Of a stretch of DNA of 64,000 nucleotides, positions 47,425 to 57,211 are shown piece after piece. Position 1 is the first letter of the stretch; every line of letters begins with the position of its first letter. A program made the translations under genes and the position numbers. The stretch comes from Faunimonas pinastri (GTDB taxonomy: Bacteria; Pseudomonadota; Alphaproteobacteria; Rhizobiales; Afifellaceae), in contig NZ_FOFG01000001.1 of NCBI RefSeq assembly GCF_900110915.1, forward strand, positions 186,001-250,000, written 5' to 3'. The notes beneath the pieces were generated by a model. The model was not told the origin of the DNA. It made no database searches and saw nothing but the letters and a program-made list of their open reading frames with translations.

Positions 47425-47886
47425 ATGGCCAGTCCGCGTGCCCCTCAGTCCAAGTCGCTCGCCCAGCTGATCGGCGGCACGCTGGATCCGGTGATCCGCA
47501 AGCGCGGGCTGGCGCGCGTCGAGCTCCTGAGCTGGTGGCCGGATATCGTCGGTCCCGCTTATGCCGCGCATACGATCCCCGACCGCATCCGCTGGCCGCG
47601 CGACGGCAAGGCGGCGACGCTCACGCTGAAATGCGATCCCTCGCTGGCCCTGCAGCTTTCCTATGAGAAGGATCGCATCCGCGAGCGGCTGAACACCTTC
47701 CTCGGCTATCCCGCCGTCGGCGTGGTGAAGATCCTGCAGCAGCGCGTCGGGCGCAGCGAACCGCCGCCACCCAGGCCGCGCGTGCGGCCGGAAGACGAAG
47801 CACGGCTTGTCCGCGCCGTTTCAGCGGTGGATGGACCGCTGAAGGACTCGCTGCTGGAACTTGGCCGCGCCGTGCTGGCGCGCTAA
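47425..47886 (+). CDS. DUF721 (DciA-like) protein
   Basis: A 153-residue protein with the DUF721 domain: SLAQLIGGTLDPVIRKRGLARVELLSWWPDIVG, GKAATLTLKCDPSLALQLSYEKDRIRERLNTFLGYPAVG. DciA in this group loads the replicative helicase in bacteria lacking DnaC, so a replication role is likely but inferred. It is divergent from mutY and is followed by a DsbA-like gene and smc, a common rhizobial order. Confidence 0.88.
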   Translation: MASPRAPQSKSLAQLIGGTLDPVIRKRGLARVELLSWWPDIVGPAYAAHTIPDRIRWPRDGKAATLTLKCDPSLALQLSYEKDRIRERLNTFLGYPAVGVVKILQQRVGRSEPPPPRPRVRPEDEARLVRAVSAVDGPLKDSLLELGRAVLAR

Positions 47887-47990
47887 GAGAACCGGCAATC
47901 CGGGGGCGCTGTGGCTAGAAATCGCCTTTGTTCGCTGCACAGATGCCGTCCGGGCCGGTCGATGCCGGCGGATCAGACAAGGATGAATCC

Positions 47991-48722
47991 ATGAGCTTTC
48001 TTCATCGCCGGACCCTCTTCGCCGGCTGTGTCCTCGCCCTCGGCGCGGTCACCTCTCTGGTCGGCCCCGCCACGGCATTCGCCCAGGGTGCATCGACCGA
48101 TGCGGCGAGCGGCGCGGCGACGCAGGCCCCCGGCGCGGCGCAGGGTGCCGATGCCGGCCAGGGCGGCAGCGATGTCGTCAGCACCACGGCGCTCTATTCC
48201 CCGAGCAAGCTCGGCGACAAGGTGCTGGGGAACGCGGACGCCAAGGTCACGGTCATTGAATATGCCTCGATGACCTGCCCGCATTGCGGTGACTTCTACC
48301 GAACCACCTTCGATAAGTTCAAGGAGAAGTACGTGGACAGCGGCAAGGTGAAGTTCATCTTCCGCGAGTTCCCGCTCGATGCCGGCGCCTATGCCGTCGC
48401 CATGCTCGGCCGCTGCGCCCCCGCCGACAAGTTCTATGAGATCGTTGACCTCTACTTCAAGAAGCAGAAGGACTGGGTCGTGGCCAAGGACCCCTATTCC
48501 GCGATCTTCGATATGGCCAAGCCTTACGGTTTTACCAAGGAAAGCTTCGACGCCTGCCTGTCGAATCAGGCACTCTTCGATGGCATGAATGCCGAGAAGG
48601 AACGGGCGAGCCAGAACTTCGGCGTTTCCGGCACCCCGACCTTCTTCATCAACGGCAAGCGCACCGTCGGGGAAATGACGATTGAGGACCTGGACAAGCA
48701 GATCCAGCCGCTGCTGCAGTAA
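47991..48722 (+). CDS. DsbA family thiol-disulfide protein
   Basis: A 243-residue periplasmic thioredoxin-fold protein. It has a signal peptide (HRRTLFAGCVLALGAVTSLVG), a low-complexity Ala/Gly linker (about 30-65) and the redox site CPHC in MTCPHCGDFYRTTFDKF. VSGTPTFFINGKRTVG contains the conserved cis-Pro. The AAGGA site supports the ATG at 47991. It may form or isomerise disulfides in exported proteins. It lies between the DciA-like gene and smc. Confidence 0.9.
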   Translation: MSFLHRRTLFAGCVLALGAVTSLVGPATAFAQGASTDAASGAATQAPGAAQGADAGQGGSDVVSTTALYSPSKLGDKVLGNADAKVTVIEYASMTCPHCGDFYRTTFDKFKEKYVDSGKVKFIFREFPLDAGAYAVAMLGRCAPADKFYEIVDLYFKKQKDWVVAKDPYSAIFDMAKPYGFTKESFDACLSNQALFDGMNAEKERASQNFGVSGTPTFFINGKRTVGEMTIEDLDKQIQPLLQ

Positions 48723-48758
48723 GCGCCCGGTGCCCGGTCCTGCCGGCGAAATCCGGCG

Positions 48759-51700
48759 ATGAAGTTCACCGGGCTCCGCATTCTCGGCTTCAAGACGTTC
48801 GTGGAGCCGACCCAGGTGCCGATCGAGCCGGGGTTGACCGGTATCATCGGCCCGAACGGCTGCGGCAAGTCCAATCTGGTGGAAGCGCTGCGCTTCGTCA
48901 TGGGCGAAAGCTCGTACAAGGCGCTGCGCGGCTCCGGCATGGACGACGTGATCTTTTCCGGCTCCGGCAAGCGTCCGTCGCGCAACAATGCCGAGGTGAC
49001 GCTTTATGCCGACCGGGAAGGCGTGCGCTCCGCGAGCATCGCCCCGGATGCCGACGCGCTGGAGATCAGCCGGAAGATCGAGCGGGAGCTGGGCTCCACC
49101 TACCGCGTCAACGGCCGCGAGGTCCGGGCCCGGGATGTGCAACTGCTCTTCGCGGACGTTGCCAGCGGCGCGCGTTCCTCCGCCATGGTGCGGCAGGGAC
49201 AGATCGCGGAACTGATCGCGGCCAAGCCGACCCAGCGTCGCAGCATTCTTGAAGACGCGGCCGGCATTTCCGGCCTGCATTCCCGCCGCAACGAGGCGGA
49301 AGGCCGACTGAAGGCCGCCGAGACCAATCTCGAACGCCTCGACGATGTGATGAGCGAGATCGCCGGCCAGCTGGACGGGCTGAAGCGGCAGGCGCGACAG
49401 GCGGTCCGCTACCGCAATCTGTCCGACGAGATCCGCAAGACGGAAGCGGCGCTCTTTCTGGTTCGCTGGCAGGCGGCCTGTGCCCGCGTCGGCGAGGCGG
49501 AAGCCGTGCTTTCCAGCCTCTCCGCCGATGTCGCGACGGCCACGGCCGCGCAGGCGGAAGCCGCCCGCAACGAGGCGGTTTCCGCTTCAAGGCTTCCGTC
49601 GCTCCGGGAAAAGGCCGCAGGCGCGCGTGCTGCCGTTCATCGCCTTCGATCCTTCCGCGAGGAACTGGACCGCGAGGAGACGCGGCAGAAGGAACGCCGC
49701 GCCGAGCTCAGGCAGCGGCGCACGCAAGCGGTCTCCGACCTCGCGCATGAAACGGAAATCGAGGACGAGGCGAAGGCTGCTGCCGGGCAGATCGATGCCG
49801 AGGAGGAACGTCTCGTCGCCGAGCGTGCCGGCCTCAAAGACCGGATGACCGAGGCCACCGGCCATTCCGACCAGGCGGCGCTCCAGCTTCGCGAAGGGGA
49901 AACCGCGCTGGCCGGGGCGACGGCGGCGCTCGCCTCCGCTGCCGCCGAGCGTGCCGCTCGCAAGCGTGCCCTGAGCGAGGCGGAAGCCAAGCTTTCCCGC
50001 CTGAAATCGGAAGGGGAAAGCGCCCGGCGCGAATGCGCGAAGATCGAGGCGGAGCGTGCCTCCGACACGGCACTGGAGCAGGCGAAAGCGCGGTTCGCCA
50101 CCGCCGAGGAAGCGCTGGCCGGCCTTGAAGCCTCCCAGCAGGCATTGGAAACGGGGCTTGCCGAGGCTCGCCAGGCCGAGCAGCGGGCCCGTCCGGCAAA
50201 GGATGAGGCGGACCGGGCGCTTGCCGCGCTGCAGACGGAAGCCCGGACCCTGTCGCGCATGCTGGAAGCCGAGCGTCCCGGCCGCTTCGCGCCGGTGATC
50301 GATGCGCTCGACGTCGACGAGGGTTATGAACAGGCTCTTGTCGCGGCCCTCGGCGACGACCTGGAAGCCTCGCTCGATCCCGCCGCGCCGAGCCATTGGG
50401 GCCCGGTCGCCAAGGGGTGGCTCGACCGCAATCTGCCGGCGGATACCGATTGTCTGGCCGATCATGTCCGCGGCCCGGATGTGCTGGCGCGCCGCCTGAA
50501 GCAGGTGGCGGTGATCGACGACGCTCAGGCCGAGGCGCTGGTCGAGCAGCTCTGGCCCGGGCAGCGGCTCGTTTCGCGCGAGGGGGGGCTCTGGCGCTGG
50601 GACGGCTTCCGTGTCCGCGCGGGGGCGCCGACCGCCGCGGCGAGACGGCTTGAACAAAAGAACCGGCTTTCCGCGTTGATCGGCGAAATCCGCTCTGCCC
50701 AGGACAAGGTCAAGGAGGCCGGCGAGGCGTTCGAAGCCGCGCGTCAGGCGCGCGCCTCTGCCGAGCGGGGCGAACAGGAAAACCGCAACGCGTCGCGTTC
50801 GGCGCGTCAGGCTCTCGACGCCGCGCGGGCCCATCTGGCGGAGGCCGAGCGCCGCGCAGGCCGCTTCGGGGAGCGTCTCTCGGCGCTTGCCGCCGCGCTT
50901 GCCCGCATCGAAGCCGATACCGCCCGCGCGGAAGCCGATCTCGCAACGGCGCGCGAGGCGCTGGACGCCACGCCTGAAACCCCGGCCCTGGAGGAGGCGC
51001 GCCGTGCCGCCTTGTCCCAGGTCGAACAACTTCGGCTCAAGGCCGGCGAGGCGCGGCTGGCGCTCGACCGCCTTACCGGTGAAGACCGGGTGGCGGAGCG
51101 CCGTCTTGGCGATCTCGCGGCCGACCGGGAGCGCTGGAAGCAGCGGGTCGCGCGCGCCACCACGCGCGTTGCCGAACTCACCGAGCGCCTGACCGGTCTG
51201 GACACCGAGATCTTCACGCTCGACCGCGAGCCCGAGCTCTTCGACGAGCGCCGGCGGAAGCTCCTGACGGAAACCGGCACGGCGGAGCTTGCGGCCCAGC
51301 TCGCCTCGGAAGCCGCGAACAACGCCGAGAAGGCGCATAAGCAGGCGGTGGAGAAAGCGCGGGAAGCGCTGGAAAACCTCTCGCGAGCGCGCGAAAAGCG
51401 AGCCCGCGACGAGGAGCGGGCGGAATCGGCCCGCCAGCGCCGCGATGAGATCACGGCGCAGATCCACGGCGCCTTCGGCAAGGCGCCGCAGGAACTGGCG
51501 GCCATCGCAGACCTCAGGCACGACAGCGCGCCGCTGCCGGAGCCCGCCGGGCTGGAAGCCCGTATCGAGCGGCTGAAGAGCGAGCGCGAGAAGCTCGGCA
51601 TCGTCAATCTTCGTGCCGAGGAAGAAGCGGCCGAAATCGACACGCGGCTTGCCACCATGACCAGCGAACGCGGCGATGTGGAAGCCGCGATCCGGCGTCT

Positions 51701-52220
51701 GCGCCAGGGAATTCAGGATCTCAACCGCGAGGGGCGCGAACGTCTGCTCGCCGCCTTCACCGAGGTGGACGCCCACTTCCGCAGCCTCTTCACCCATCTC
51801 TTCGGCGGCGGCACGGCGGAACTCGCGCTGACGGAATCGGACGACCCGCTGGACGCGGGACTGGAGATCATCGCCCGCCCGCCCGGCAAGAAGCCCCAGA
51901 TCATGACGCTGCTCTCCGGCGGCGAGCAGGCGCTGACGGCCATGTCGCTGATCTTCGCCGTCTTCCTCACCAATCCGTCCCCGCTCTGCGTGCTGGACGA
52001 GGTGGACGCGCCTTTGGACGACGCGAATGTCGAGCGATTCTGCGCGCTTCTGGAGGACATGCGCAAGCGCACCGAGACCCGCTTCCTGGTGATCACGCAC
52101 AACCCGATCACCATGGCCCACATGGATCGCCTGTTCGGCGTCACCATGGCGGAGCGGGGCGTCTCCCAGCTGGTCTCGGTTGACCTCGAGACCGCGGAAG
52201 CCTTTCGGGAAGCAAGTTGA
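48759..52220 (+). CDS. smc: Chromosome segregation protein SMC
   Basis: A 1153-residue SMC ATPase for chromosome condensation. The Walker A motif is GPNGCGKSNL (31-40), long coiled coils flank a hinge at about 500-640, and the C-terminal head has the signature LLSGGEQALTAM (about 1050) and Walker B VLDEVDAPLDDANV. The coiled coils are very rich in Ala, Glu and Arg. The partners ScpA and ScpB are not in the window. Confidence 0.97.
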   Translation: MKFTGLRILGFKTFVEPTQVPIEPGLTGIIGPNGCGKSNLVEALRFVMGESSYKALRGSGMDDVIFSGSGKRPSRNNAEVTLYADREGVRSASIAPDADALEISRKIERELGSTYRVNGREVRARDVQLLFADVASGARSSAMVRQGQIAELIAAKPTQRRSILEDAAGISGLHSRRNEAEGRLKAAETNLERLDDVMSEIAGQLDGLKRQARQAVRYRNLSDEIRKTEAALFLVRWQAACARVGEAEAVLSSLSADVATATAAQAEAARNEAVSASRLPSLREKAAGARAAVHRLRSFREELDREETRQKERRAELRQRRTQAVSDLAHETEIEDEAKAAAGQIDAEEERLVAERAGLKDRMTEATGHSDQAALQLREGETALAGATAALASAAAERAARKRALSEAEAKLSRLKSEGESARRECAKIEAERASDTALEQAKARFATAEEALAGLEASQQALETGLAEARQAEQRARPAKDEADRALAALQTEARTLSRMLEAERPGRFAPVIDALDVDEGYEQALVAALGDDLEASLDPAAPSHWGPVAKGWLDRNLPADTDCLADHVRGPDVLARRLKQVAVIDDAQAEALVEQLWPGQRLVSREGGLWRWDGFRVRAGAPTAAARRLEQKNRLSALIGEIRSAQDKVKEAGEAFEAARQARASAERGEQENRNASRSARQALDAARAHLAEAERRAGRFGERLSALAAALARIEADTARAEADLATAREALDATPETPALEEARRAALSQVEQLRLKAGEARLALDRLTGEDRVAERRLGDLAADRERWKQRVARATTRVAELTERLTGLDTEIFTLDREPELFDERRRKLLTETGTAELAAQLASEAANNAEKAHKQAVEKAREALENLSRAREKRARDEERAESARQRRDEITAQIHGAFGKAPQELAAIADLRHDSAPLPEPAGLEARIERLKSEREKLGIVNLRAEEEAAEIDTRLATMTSERGDVEAAIRRLRQGIQDLNREGRERLLAAFTEVDAHFRSLFTHLFGGGTAELALTESDDPLDAGLEIIARPPGKKPQIMTLLSGGEQALTAMSLIFAVFLTNPSPLCVLDEVDAPLDDANVERFCALLEDMRKRTETRFLVITHNPITMAHMDRLFGVTMAERGVSQLVSVDLETAEAFREAS

Positions 52221-52298
52221 ACCGGTCTATCCCGCCCATTTTCTACAGGGTGGTTAATCCTGAGCGGAATCAGAGACTTAGGTGGGAGGCTCTTCTGC

Positions 52299-52327
52299 TT
52301 GACAGCCGTTCTGGGCGAAACTATGGT
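52299..52327 (+). promoter_or_regulatory. Sigma-70-type promoter of the atp F0 operon
   Basis: TTGACA (52299-52304), a 17 bp spacer and TATGGT (52322-52327) form a near-consensus promoter about 75 bp before the atpI start. It is the best-matching promoter seen in the window and fits the high demand for F0 subunits. Confidence 0.7.
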
Positions 52328-52403
52328 GCCGGCGGTTTCGGAAGGATCGCTTTCGCGCGACGCACTGGCCGCTCCCGTTTCGGGGCTCTTTAGGGATGCT
52401 CGG

Positions 52404-52787
52404 ATGAACAGGGAACAGGGGCAGGCTGACGGCGCAGGGGAAGGGGCCCGTTCTTCCGACGCTGATCTGGCCCGGCGGCTGGAACGGCTCTCGCAGACGC
52501 TCGACGTGGAGCGTCGTGAACATGCGGAAGTCGCCAGGTCGCGAGAGACCGGTTCGGCCAGCTACGGCGCCGCCTATCGACTGGCGAGCGAGTTCGTGGC
52601 GGGTGTTCTGGTAGGTGCCGGCCTCGGATGGGGGGTCGACAGGCTGGCGGGCACTGCGCCTTGGGGTCTGGTGATTTTCCTTCTGCTCGGTTTTGCTGCC
52701 GGCGTGGTCAACGCCATCCGGTCGGCATCGAATTTGACGCAATCGTCCGCTGACGCGGACGGGCATGGCGGCGGCAAGCCGCACTGA
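52404..52787 (+). CDS. atpI: ATP synthase protein I (AtpI)
   Basis: A 127-residue AtpI-family protein with an N-terminal charged region and two transmembrane helices (FVAGVLVGAGLGWGVDRL and APWGLVIFLLLGFAAGVV). AtpI helps assemble the c-ring. The ATG at 52404 has AGGGA eight bases upstream and lies downstream of the promoter at 52299-52327. A longer reading frame starting before the promoter is not used. Confidence 0.9.
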   Translation: MNREQGQADGAGEGARSSDADLARRLERLSQTLDVERREHAEVARSRETGSASYGAAYRLASEFVAGVLVGAGLGWGVDRLAGTAPWGLVIFLLLGFAAGVVNAIRSASNLTQSSADADGHGGGKPH

Positions 52788-52823
52788 ACGGATGCCCTTC
52801 GGGGCTGAAAGAGGGTTGAGAGC

Positions 52824-53609
52824 GTGGACGAAGCAGTCGCCCAAGCAGTGGAATCGAACAAGGTCGACCCGGTTCACCAGTTCGGGATCCACGACATCTT
52901 CGGTCTCGGCAATTTCGGCCGCATCCATCTCGGATTCACGAATTCCGGCCTCTTCATGGTAGTCGTGGTGCTGCTGGTCATCGCCTTCATGCTGCTGGCT
53001 TCCAGCCGCCGCGCGGTGATTCCGGGCCGCCTGCAGTCGCTGGGCGAGATCGCCTACGAGTTCATCGCCAACATGCTGCGCGAGGCCGCTGGCCCCGAGG
53101 CGATGAAGTTCTTCCCCTTCGTCTTCTCGCTGTTCATGTTCGTGCTGGTCGGCAACCTCCTCGGCCTGATCCCTTATTTCTACACGATCACCAGCCAGAT
53201 CATCGTGACGTTCGGCTTGGCTTTGTCCGTGATCCTGACCGTCATCATCTACGGCTTCTACAAGAACGGCGCGAAGTTCCTCGGCCTGTTCGTGCCCGCC
53301 GGCGTTCCCGGCTATCTGATCCCGATCGTGCTGCCTATCGAGGTCATCTCGTTCCTGTCGCGGCCGGTCAGCCTGTCCGTCCGTCTCTTCGCCAACATGC
53401 TGGCAGGTCATATCACGCTGAAGGTTTTCGCCGGCTTTGTCGTGACCCTCAGCGCTGCCGGCGCGCTCGGCACGGCCGGAGCGGTGCTGCCGTTCCTGAT
53501 GACCGTCGCGCTCACCGCACTGGAAGTGCTGGTTGCTTTCCTGCAGGCCTATGTGTTCGCCATCCTGACCTGCATGTACCTGAACGACGCGCTCCATCCG
53601 TCTCACTGA
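52824..53609 (+). CDS. atpB: F0F1 ATP synthase subunit a
   Basis: A 261-residue integral membrane a-subunit that forms the proton half-channels. The essential Arg is in [19 protein letters not shown] (second half), and [33 protein letters not shown] closes the protein. The start is GTG. It lies between atpI and atpE in the usual order. Confidence 0.96.
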   Translation: MDEAVAQAVESNKVDPVHQFGIHDIFGLGNFGRIHLGFTNSGLFMVVVVLLVIAFMLLASSRRAVIPGRLQSLGEIAYEFIANMLREAAGPEAMKFFPFVFSLFMFVLVGNLLGLIPYFYTITSQIIVTFGLALSVILTVIIYGFYKNGAKFLGLFVPAGVPGYLIPIVLPIEVISFLSRPVSLSVRLFANMLAGHITLKVFAGFVVTLSAAGALGTAGAVLPFLMTVALTALEVLVAFLQAYVFAILTCMYLNDALHPSH

Positions 53610-53659
53610 TGGTCGCCGGCTCGTAATCAATCCAACTTGATCTTTGAAGGAGTTAAACC

Positions 53660-53887
53660 ATGGATCCCCAAGCCGCTGCCTTTATCGGTGCTGGTATCGC
53701 CTGTCTCGGAATGGGTGGCGCTGCTGTCGCTCTCGGCAACATCTTCGGTAGCTACCTGTCAGGCGCCCTGCGCAACCCGTCCGCTGCCGACAGCCAGTTC
53801 GGCCGCCTCGTGTTCGGCTTCGCCGTCACGGAAGCTCTGGGCATCTTCTCGCTGCTGATCGCGCTGCTCCTGATCTTCGCCGTCTAA
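53660..53887 (+). CDS. atpE: F0F1 ATP synthase subunit c
   Basis: A 75-residue hairpin of two transmembrane helices that builds the rotor ring. The polar loop is RNPSAADSQ, and the proton-binding acidic residue is the Glu in AVTEALGIF. The ribosome site is AAGGAG, eight bases before the ATG, fitting the high copy number of this subunit. A stem-loop follows the gene. Confidence 0.97.
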   Translation: MDPQAAAFIGAGIACLGMGGAAVALGNIFGSYLSGALRNPSAADSQFGRLVFGFAVTEALGIFSLLIALLLIFAV

Positions 53888-53910
53888 GACCGAAGTTTTG
53901 GGTTGATTTC

Positions 53911-53933
53911 CGCCACCGGTCTTTCCGGTGGCG
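53911..53933 (+). other. Stem-loop between atpE and the b' gene
   Basis: A perfect 9 bp stem (CGCCACCGG and CCGGTGGCG) with a TCTTT loop lies 24 bp after atpE. Only a short TTTT follows, so it may stabilise the upstream atpE message or reduce read-through into the b' gene rather than end transcription. Confidence 0.6.
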
Positions 53934-53953
53934 GGCCGATTTTGGAGACTCAG

Positions 53954-54556
53954 GTGGAGACATCCACGAACACGGAACCGGGCGCCGTCCCGGGAAACAC
54001 CACGGCGGCTCCTGTGACGCACGAGAGCACCGCGGCCGAAGCGGGCCATCACGCGGCCTTTCCGCCGTTCGATGCCTCGACCTTCCCGTCACAGATCCTG
54101 TGGCTGGTGATCACCTTCATCGCACTCTACATTGTGATGAGCCGCGTGGCGCTGCCGCGCGTCGGCAAGGTGATCGAGGATCGCCAGGATCGGCTCCAGA
54201 AGGATTTTGCCGAGGCTGCCCGGCTGAAGCAGGAATCCGACGCCGCCGTTGCGGCTTATGAACAGTCTCTGGCCGATGCGCGCCGCCGCGCGCAGACCAT
54301 CGCCCAGGAAGCCCGCGATCAGGCGAAAGCCGCCTCCGAGGCAGACCGCAAGCGCGCCGAGGGTGACCTCGCCGGCCGTCTCGAAGTGGCTGAAGCGCGA
54401 ATTGCCGAGATCAAGGGCCGTGCGCTCGGTGACGTGGATGCCATTGCCCGCGACGCCACGGAGGCTCTCGTCTCCGTGCTAATCGGCGGCAACATCACCG
54501 CCGAGGAAGCCAAGCGTGCCGTCGCGAGTTCGGCTGCGAAAGGAAGCGGAGCATGA
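53954..54556 (+). CDS. atpG: F0F1 ATP synthase subunit b'
   Basis: A 200-residue b'-type stator subunit. One transmembrane helix ([20 protein letters not shown]) follows a Pro/Thr-rich N-terminus of about 50 residues, and a long Ala/Arg-rich coiled coil makes up the rest. I use the GTG at 53954 because GGAG lies six bases upstream; earlier TTG codons fall in or before the stem-loop. Its stop overlaps the start of the b subunit (ATGA). Paired b and b' genes are typical of alphaproteobacteria. Confidence 0.9.
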   Translation: METSTNTEPGAVPGNTTAAPVTHESTAAEAGHHAAFPPFDASTFPSQILWLVITFIALYIVMSRVALPRVGKVIEDRQDRLQKDFAEAARLKQESDAAVAAYEQSLADARRRAQTIAQEARDQAKAASEADRKRAEGDLAGRLEVAEARIAEIKGRALGDVDAIARDATEALVSVLIGGNITAEEAKRAVASSAAKGSGA

Positions 54557-55047
54557 ACAGCGCAACCGCATGGGCCACATTCTGGGCCCTGATGGGCCTC
54601 GTGGTCTTCATCGGCATCCTGGTCTTCATGAAGATCCCGGGCAAGATGAACAAGGCCCTGGACGATCGCTCGGCGAAGATCCGGGACCAGCTGAACGAGG
54701 CGCAGCGTCTGCGTGAGGAAGCTCAACAGCTTCTGGCGGAGTACCAGCGCCGGCGCGAGCAGGCCGAGATCGAGGCCCGCAACCTCGTCGAGCAGGCGCA
54801 GCGCGAAGCCGCCGCCCTTGCAGCCGAGGCGCAGACCAAGATGGCGGAATACGTGGAGCGTCGCACGCGTGCCGTCGAGCAGCGGATCGCACAGGCGGAA
54901 TCGCAGGCGATCGCCGAAGTTCGCAGCCGTGCCGTGGATCTCGCCGCGCAGGCAGCCGCCAGCATCGTTGCCGAGAAGGCCCAGGGTCCTGTTGGCACCC
55001 AGCTCATCGACAATTCCATCGCTGCCGTCGGCACGAACCTGAACTGA
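54553..55047 (+). CDS. atpF: F0F1 ATP synthase subunit b
   Basis: A 164-residue b subunit with an N-terminal transmembrane helix ([18 protein letters not shown]) and a long coiled coil ([20 protein letters not shown] and following) reaching to F1. It overlaps the b' gene by ATGA and is the last gene of the F0 operon; the F1 genes are not in this window, which is also usual in alphaproteobacteria. Confidence 0.93.
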   Translation: MNSATAWATFWALMGLVVFIGILVFMKIPGKMNKALDDRSAKIRDQLNEAQRLREEAQQLLAEYQRRREQAEIEARNLVEQAQREAAALAAEAQTKMAEYVERRTRAVEQRIAQAESQAIAEVRSRAVDLAAQAAASIVAEKAQGPVGTQLIDNSIAAVGTNLN

Positions 55048-55081
55048 CGCTTCCGGCCCACCTGCCGGTAAGTTCTATCCG

Positions 55082-55115
55082 AACCGCTCCGTCTCGCGAC
55101 GGGGCGGTTTTTTGT
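55082..55115 (+). terminator. Rho-independent terminator of the atp operon
   Basis: A 12 bp stem with a single G-T pair (AACCGCTCCGTC and GACGGGGCGGTT) closes a TCGC loop and is followed by TTTTTG. It lies 35 bp after the atpF stop. Confidence 0.9.
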
Positions 55116-55139
55116 TTGGGCGGATGTGCGCGACGCGGC

Positions 55140-55179
55140 TCGGACCTAGCCGAGGCTAGTCGGACCTATCCGAGGCTAG
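55140..55179. repeat. Tandem 20-bp repeat rich in CTAG
   Basis: Two adjacent 20 bp units begin TCGGACCTA and end CCGAGGCTAG; they differ at one base (G or T). The first unit includes the hairpin CTAGCC-GA-GGCTAG (55146-55159). The pair lies between the atp terminator and the convergent rnhB gene. Confidence 0.65.
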
Positions 55180-55286
55180 CCGGGCGGCTTGCTGCCGGGG
55201 CCTCACCGAATAGCTCAGTCGCGGCCAGCACCGAAAGGAAGGCGTGAACGGGGCGTTTCAGTCTGGGAGATGCGGCGCGGCCGTCC

Positions 55287-55979
55287 TCAGGCGAAGAGAA
55301 GCGTCGGCTCTTCCGGAACCAGCACCGGCTCCATCTTTTCGAAACAGGCCCTGACTGGGGCGAAGCTGCGCCGGTGCAGGGGCGTGGGGCCGAGCGTCGT
55401 CAGCGCGCTCTGGTGCGCCTTGGTGGAGTAGCCCTTGTGCGAGGCCAGGCCGTAGCCCTCGTAGATCGTGTCGCAGCGGGTCATCAGCCGGTCGCGAATG
55501 ACCTTGGCGATGATCGAGGCGGCTGCGATCGAAAGGCAGATCGCGTCTCCATCGATGATGGCCCGGGCGTCCACGCCGAGGCGTTTCGGCACGTCGCGGC
55601 CGTCGATGATCGCCATGTCGGCGCGATGGGAGAGGCCCTTCAGGGCGCGTCGCATGGCGGCGAGCGTCGCTTCCCGAATGTTGATGCGGTCCACCGTGGA
55701 AACGCAGCCGAAGGCGAAGGAGATGTCGGCGCAGTCACAGATCGCCGCGAACAAGGCTTCCCGCTGCTCGTGCTTCAGGAGCTTGGAATCGGCCAGACCC
55801 GGCGGAATGCAGCGCGGATCGAGCACGACGGCGGCCGCCACGACAGGTCCGGCGAGAGGGCCGCGCCCCGCCTCGTCGATGCCGGCCACCCTGCGGAAGC
55901 CATCGGCGTGTAGGCCGAGTTCCACGTGGAAATGCGGGTTCGCTCGAGATTGGGCAAGTGATTCGGCTGCTGCAACCAT
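55287..55979 (-). CDS. rnhB: Ribonuclease HII
   Basis: RNase HII of 230 residues removes single ribonucleotides and RNA from DNA. The catalytic residues are in VAGIDEAGRGPLAGPVVAAAV and in MAIIDGRDVPKRL, with AAASIIAKVIRDRLM near the centre. The start is placed at the Met of VAAAESLAQS; the longer frame upstream lacks family sequence. It converges with the atp operon. The radical SAM gene upstream lies on the same strand. Confidence 0.95.
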   Translation of the reverse strand: MVAAAESLAQSRANPHFHVELGLHADGFRRVAGIDEAGRGPLAGPVVAAAVVLDPRCIPPGLADSKLLKHEQREALFAAICDCADISFAFGCVSTVDRINIREATLAAMRRALKGLSHRADMAIIDGRDVPKRLGVDARAIIDGDAICLSIAAASIIAKVIRDRLMTRCDTIYEGYGLASHKGYSTKAHQSALTTLGPTPLHRRSFAPVRACFEKMEPVLVPEEPTLLFA

Positions 55980-56023
55980 GCCACCCGGATAGCGCCGGAG
56001 CCTGCACCGGGCAATGCGACCGT

Positions 56024-57154
56024 TCAGATCAGGGACAATTGCCCGCCAACGGGCACGGGCGCCTTGAAGAGGTCGGTCCGCAGAGGATGCCGTTCCTTGT
56101 TGAAGCCGAGGCGCTTGGAAGCGAGCTCGAAGCGCCGCCCGATGGACCAGGCATAGGGGCCGGCCCCCCTCATCCGCTTGCCCCAGCTGGCATCGTAATC
56201 CTTGCCGTCGCGCATGGAGCGCATCACCGACATGACATGGGTGGCACGGTCGGGATAGTTCGCCTGCAGCCATTCCTGGAAGATGGGGCTGACCTCCAGC
56301 GGCAGGCGAAGGAGTACGTAGCCGGCGTTGCGCGCGCCCGAAACGTAGGCTGCCTCCAGCAGGCGCTCCAGTTCCATGTCGTTGAGCGCCGGGATGACCG
56401 GCGCCGTCATCACTGTGACGGGAATGCCGGCTTCGGAAAGCTCCTTCATAGCCTCCAGCCGCTTTGCGGGCGTGGAGGCGCGCGGCTCCATGGCGCGGGC
56501 GAGCTTGCGGTCGAGCGATGTCAGCGACAGCGCGACCTTGGCCAGCCCGCGTTCCGCCATCGGCGCGAGAATATCGATGTCGCGCGTCACGAGCGCCGAC
56601 TTCGTGACGATGCCGACGGGGTGGTTGGCGTCGGAAAGCACCTGCAGGATCTCGCGCATCAACCGGTACTGCCGCTCGATCGGCTGGTAGGGATCGGTGT
56701 TGGTGCCGATCGCGATCGTGCGCGGATCGTAGCCGGGCTCGCCAAGCTCCTTCTCCAGGAGCCGCGCGGCATCGGGCTTCACGAAGAGCCTGGATTCGAA
56801 GTCCAGCCCCGGCGACAGGCCCATATTGGCGTGGGTCGGCCGGGCGAAGCAGTAGGAGCAGCCGTGCTCACAGCCGCGATAGGGATTGATCGAGCGGTCG
56901 AACGAAATGTCCGGTGAATTGTTGCGCGTGATGATGCGCTTCGCGCGTTCCACCTGAACGACGGTCCTGATCGGCGGCAGGTCGTCGAGCGAGTTCCAGC
57001 CGTCGTCGAGGGTTTCCCTCTCCTCGGTCTCATAGCGACCGGAGAGATTCGTCTGCGCTCCGCGTCCGCGTCGCTGTTCCTGCAGGATGTCGGGCTCACC
57101 GGGCGGACCGGCGCGTCTGCCCCGGAAGCTGGCGGGCGCCTGCCGGGCGGTCAT
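56024..57154 (-). CDS. PA0069 family radical SAM protein
   Basis: A radical SAM enzyme of the spore-photoproduct-lyase-like/PA0069 group, 376 residues from this start. The Fe-S motif CxxxCxxC is in YRGCEHGCSYCFARP (about 115-130); GTNTDPYQPIERQY and GIVTKSALVTRDIDIL follow. Two further Met codons upstream (57187, 57217) are possible, but a plausible promoter reads to just before the 57187 codon. A LexA-type box lies upstream, pointing to SOS control. A DNA-repair role is suggested by that and by the family resemblance, not proven. Confidence 0.88.
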   Translation of the reverse strand: MTARQAPASFRGRRAGPPGEPDILQEQRRGRGAQTNLSGRYETEERETLDDGWNSLDDLPPIRTVVQVERAKRIITRNNSPDISFDRSINPYRGCEHGCSYCFARPTHANMGLSPGLDFESRLFVKPDAARLLEKELGEPGYDPRTIAIGTNTDPYQPIERQYRLMREILQVLSDANHPVGIVTKSALVTRDIDILAPMAERGLAKVALSLTSLDRKLARAMEPRASTPAKRLEAMKELSEAGIPVTVMTAPVIPALNDMELERLLEAAYVSGARNAGYVLLRLPLEVSPIFQEWLQANYPDRATHVMSVMRSMRDGKDYDASWGKRMRGAGPYAWSIGRRFELASKRLGFNKERHPLRTDLFKAPVPVGGQLSLI

Positions 57155-57211
57155 CGGATACGCGTCGGTGCTGCGTTCGTGAAGCATGATCCAGACATAG
57201 GTCAAGATACA

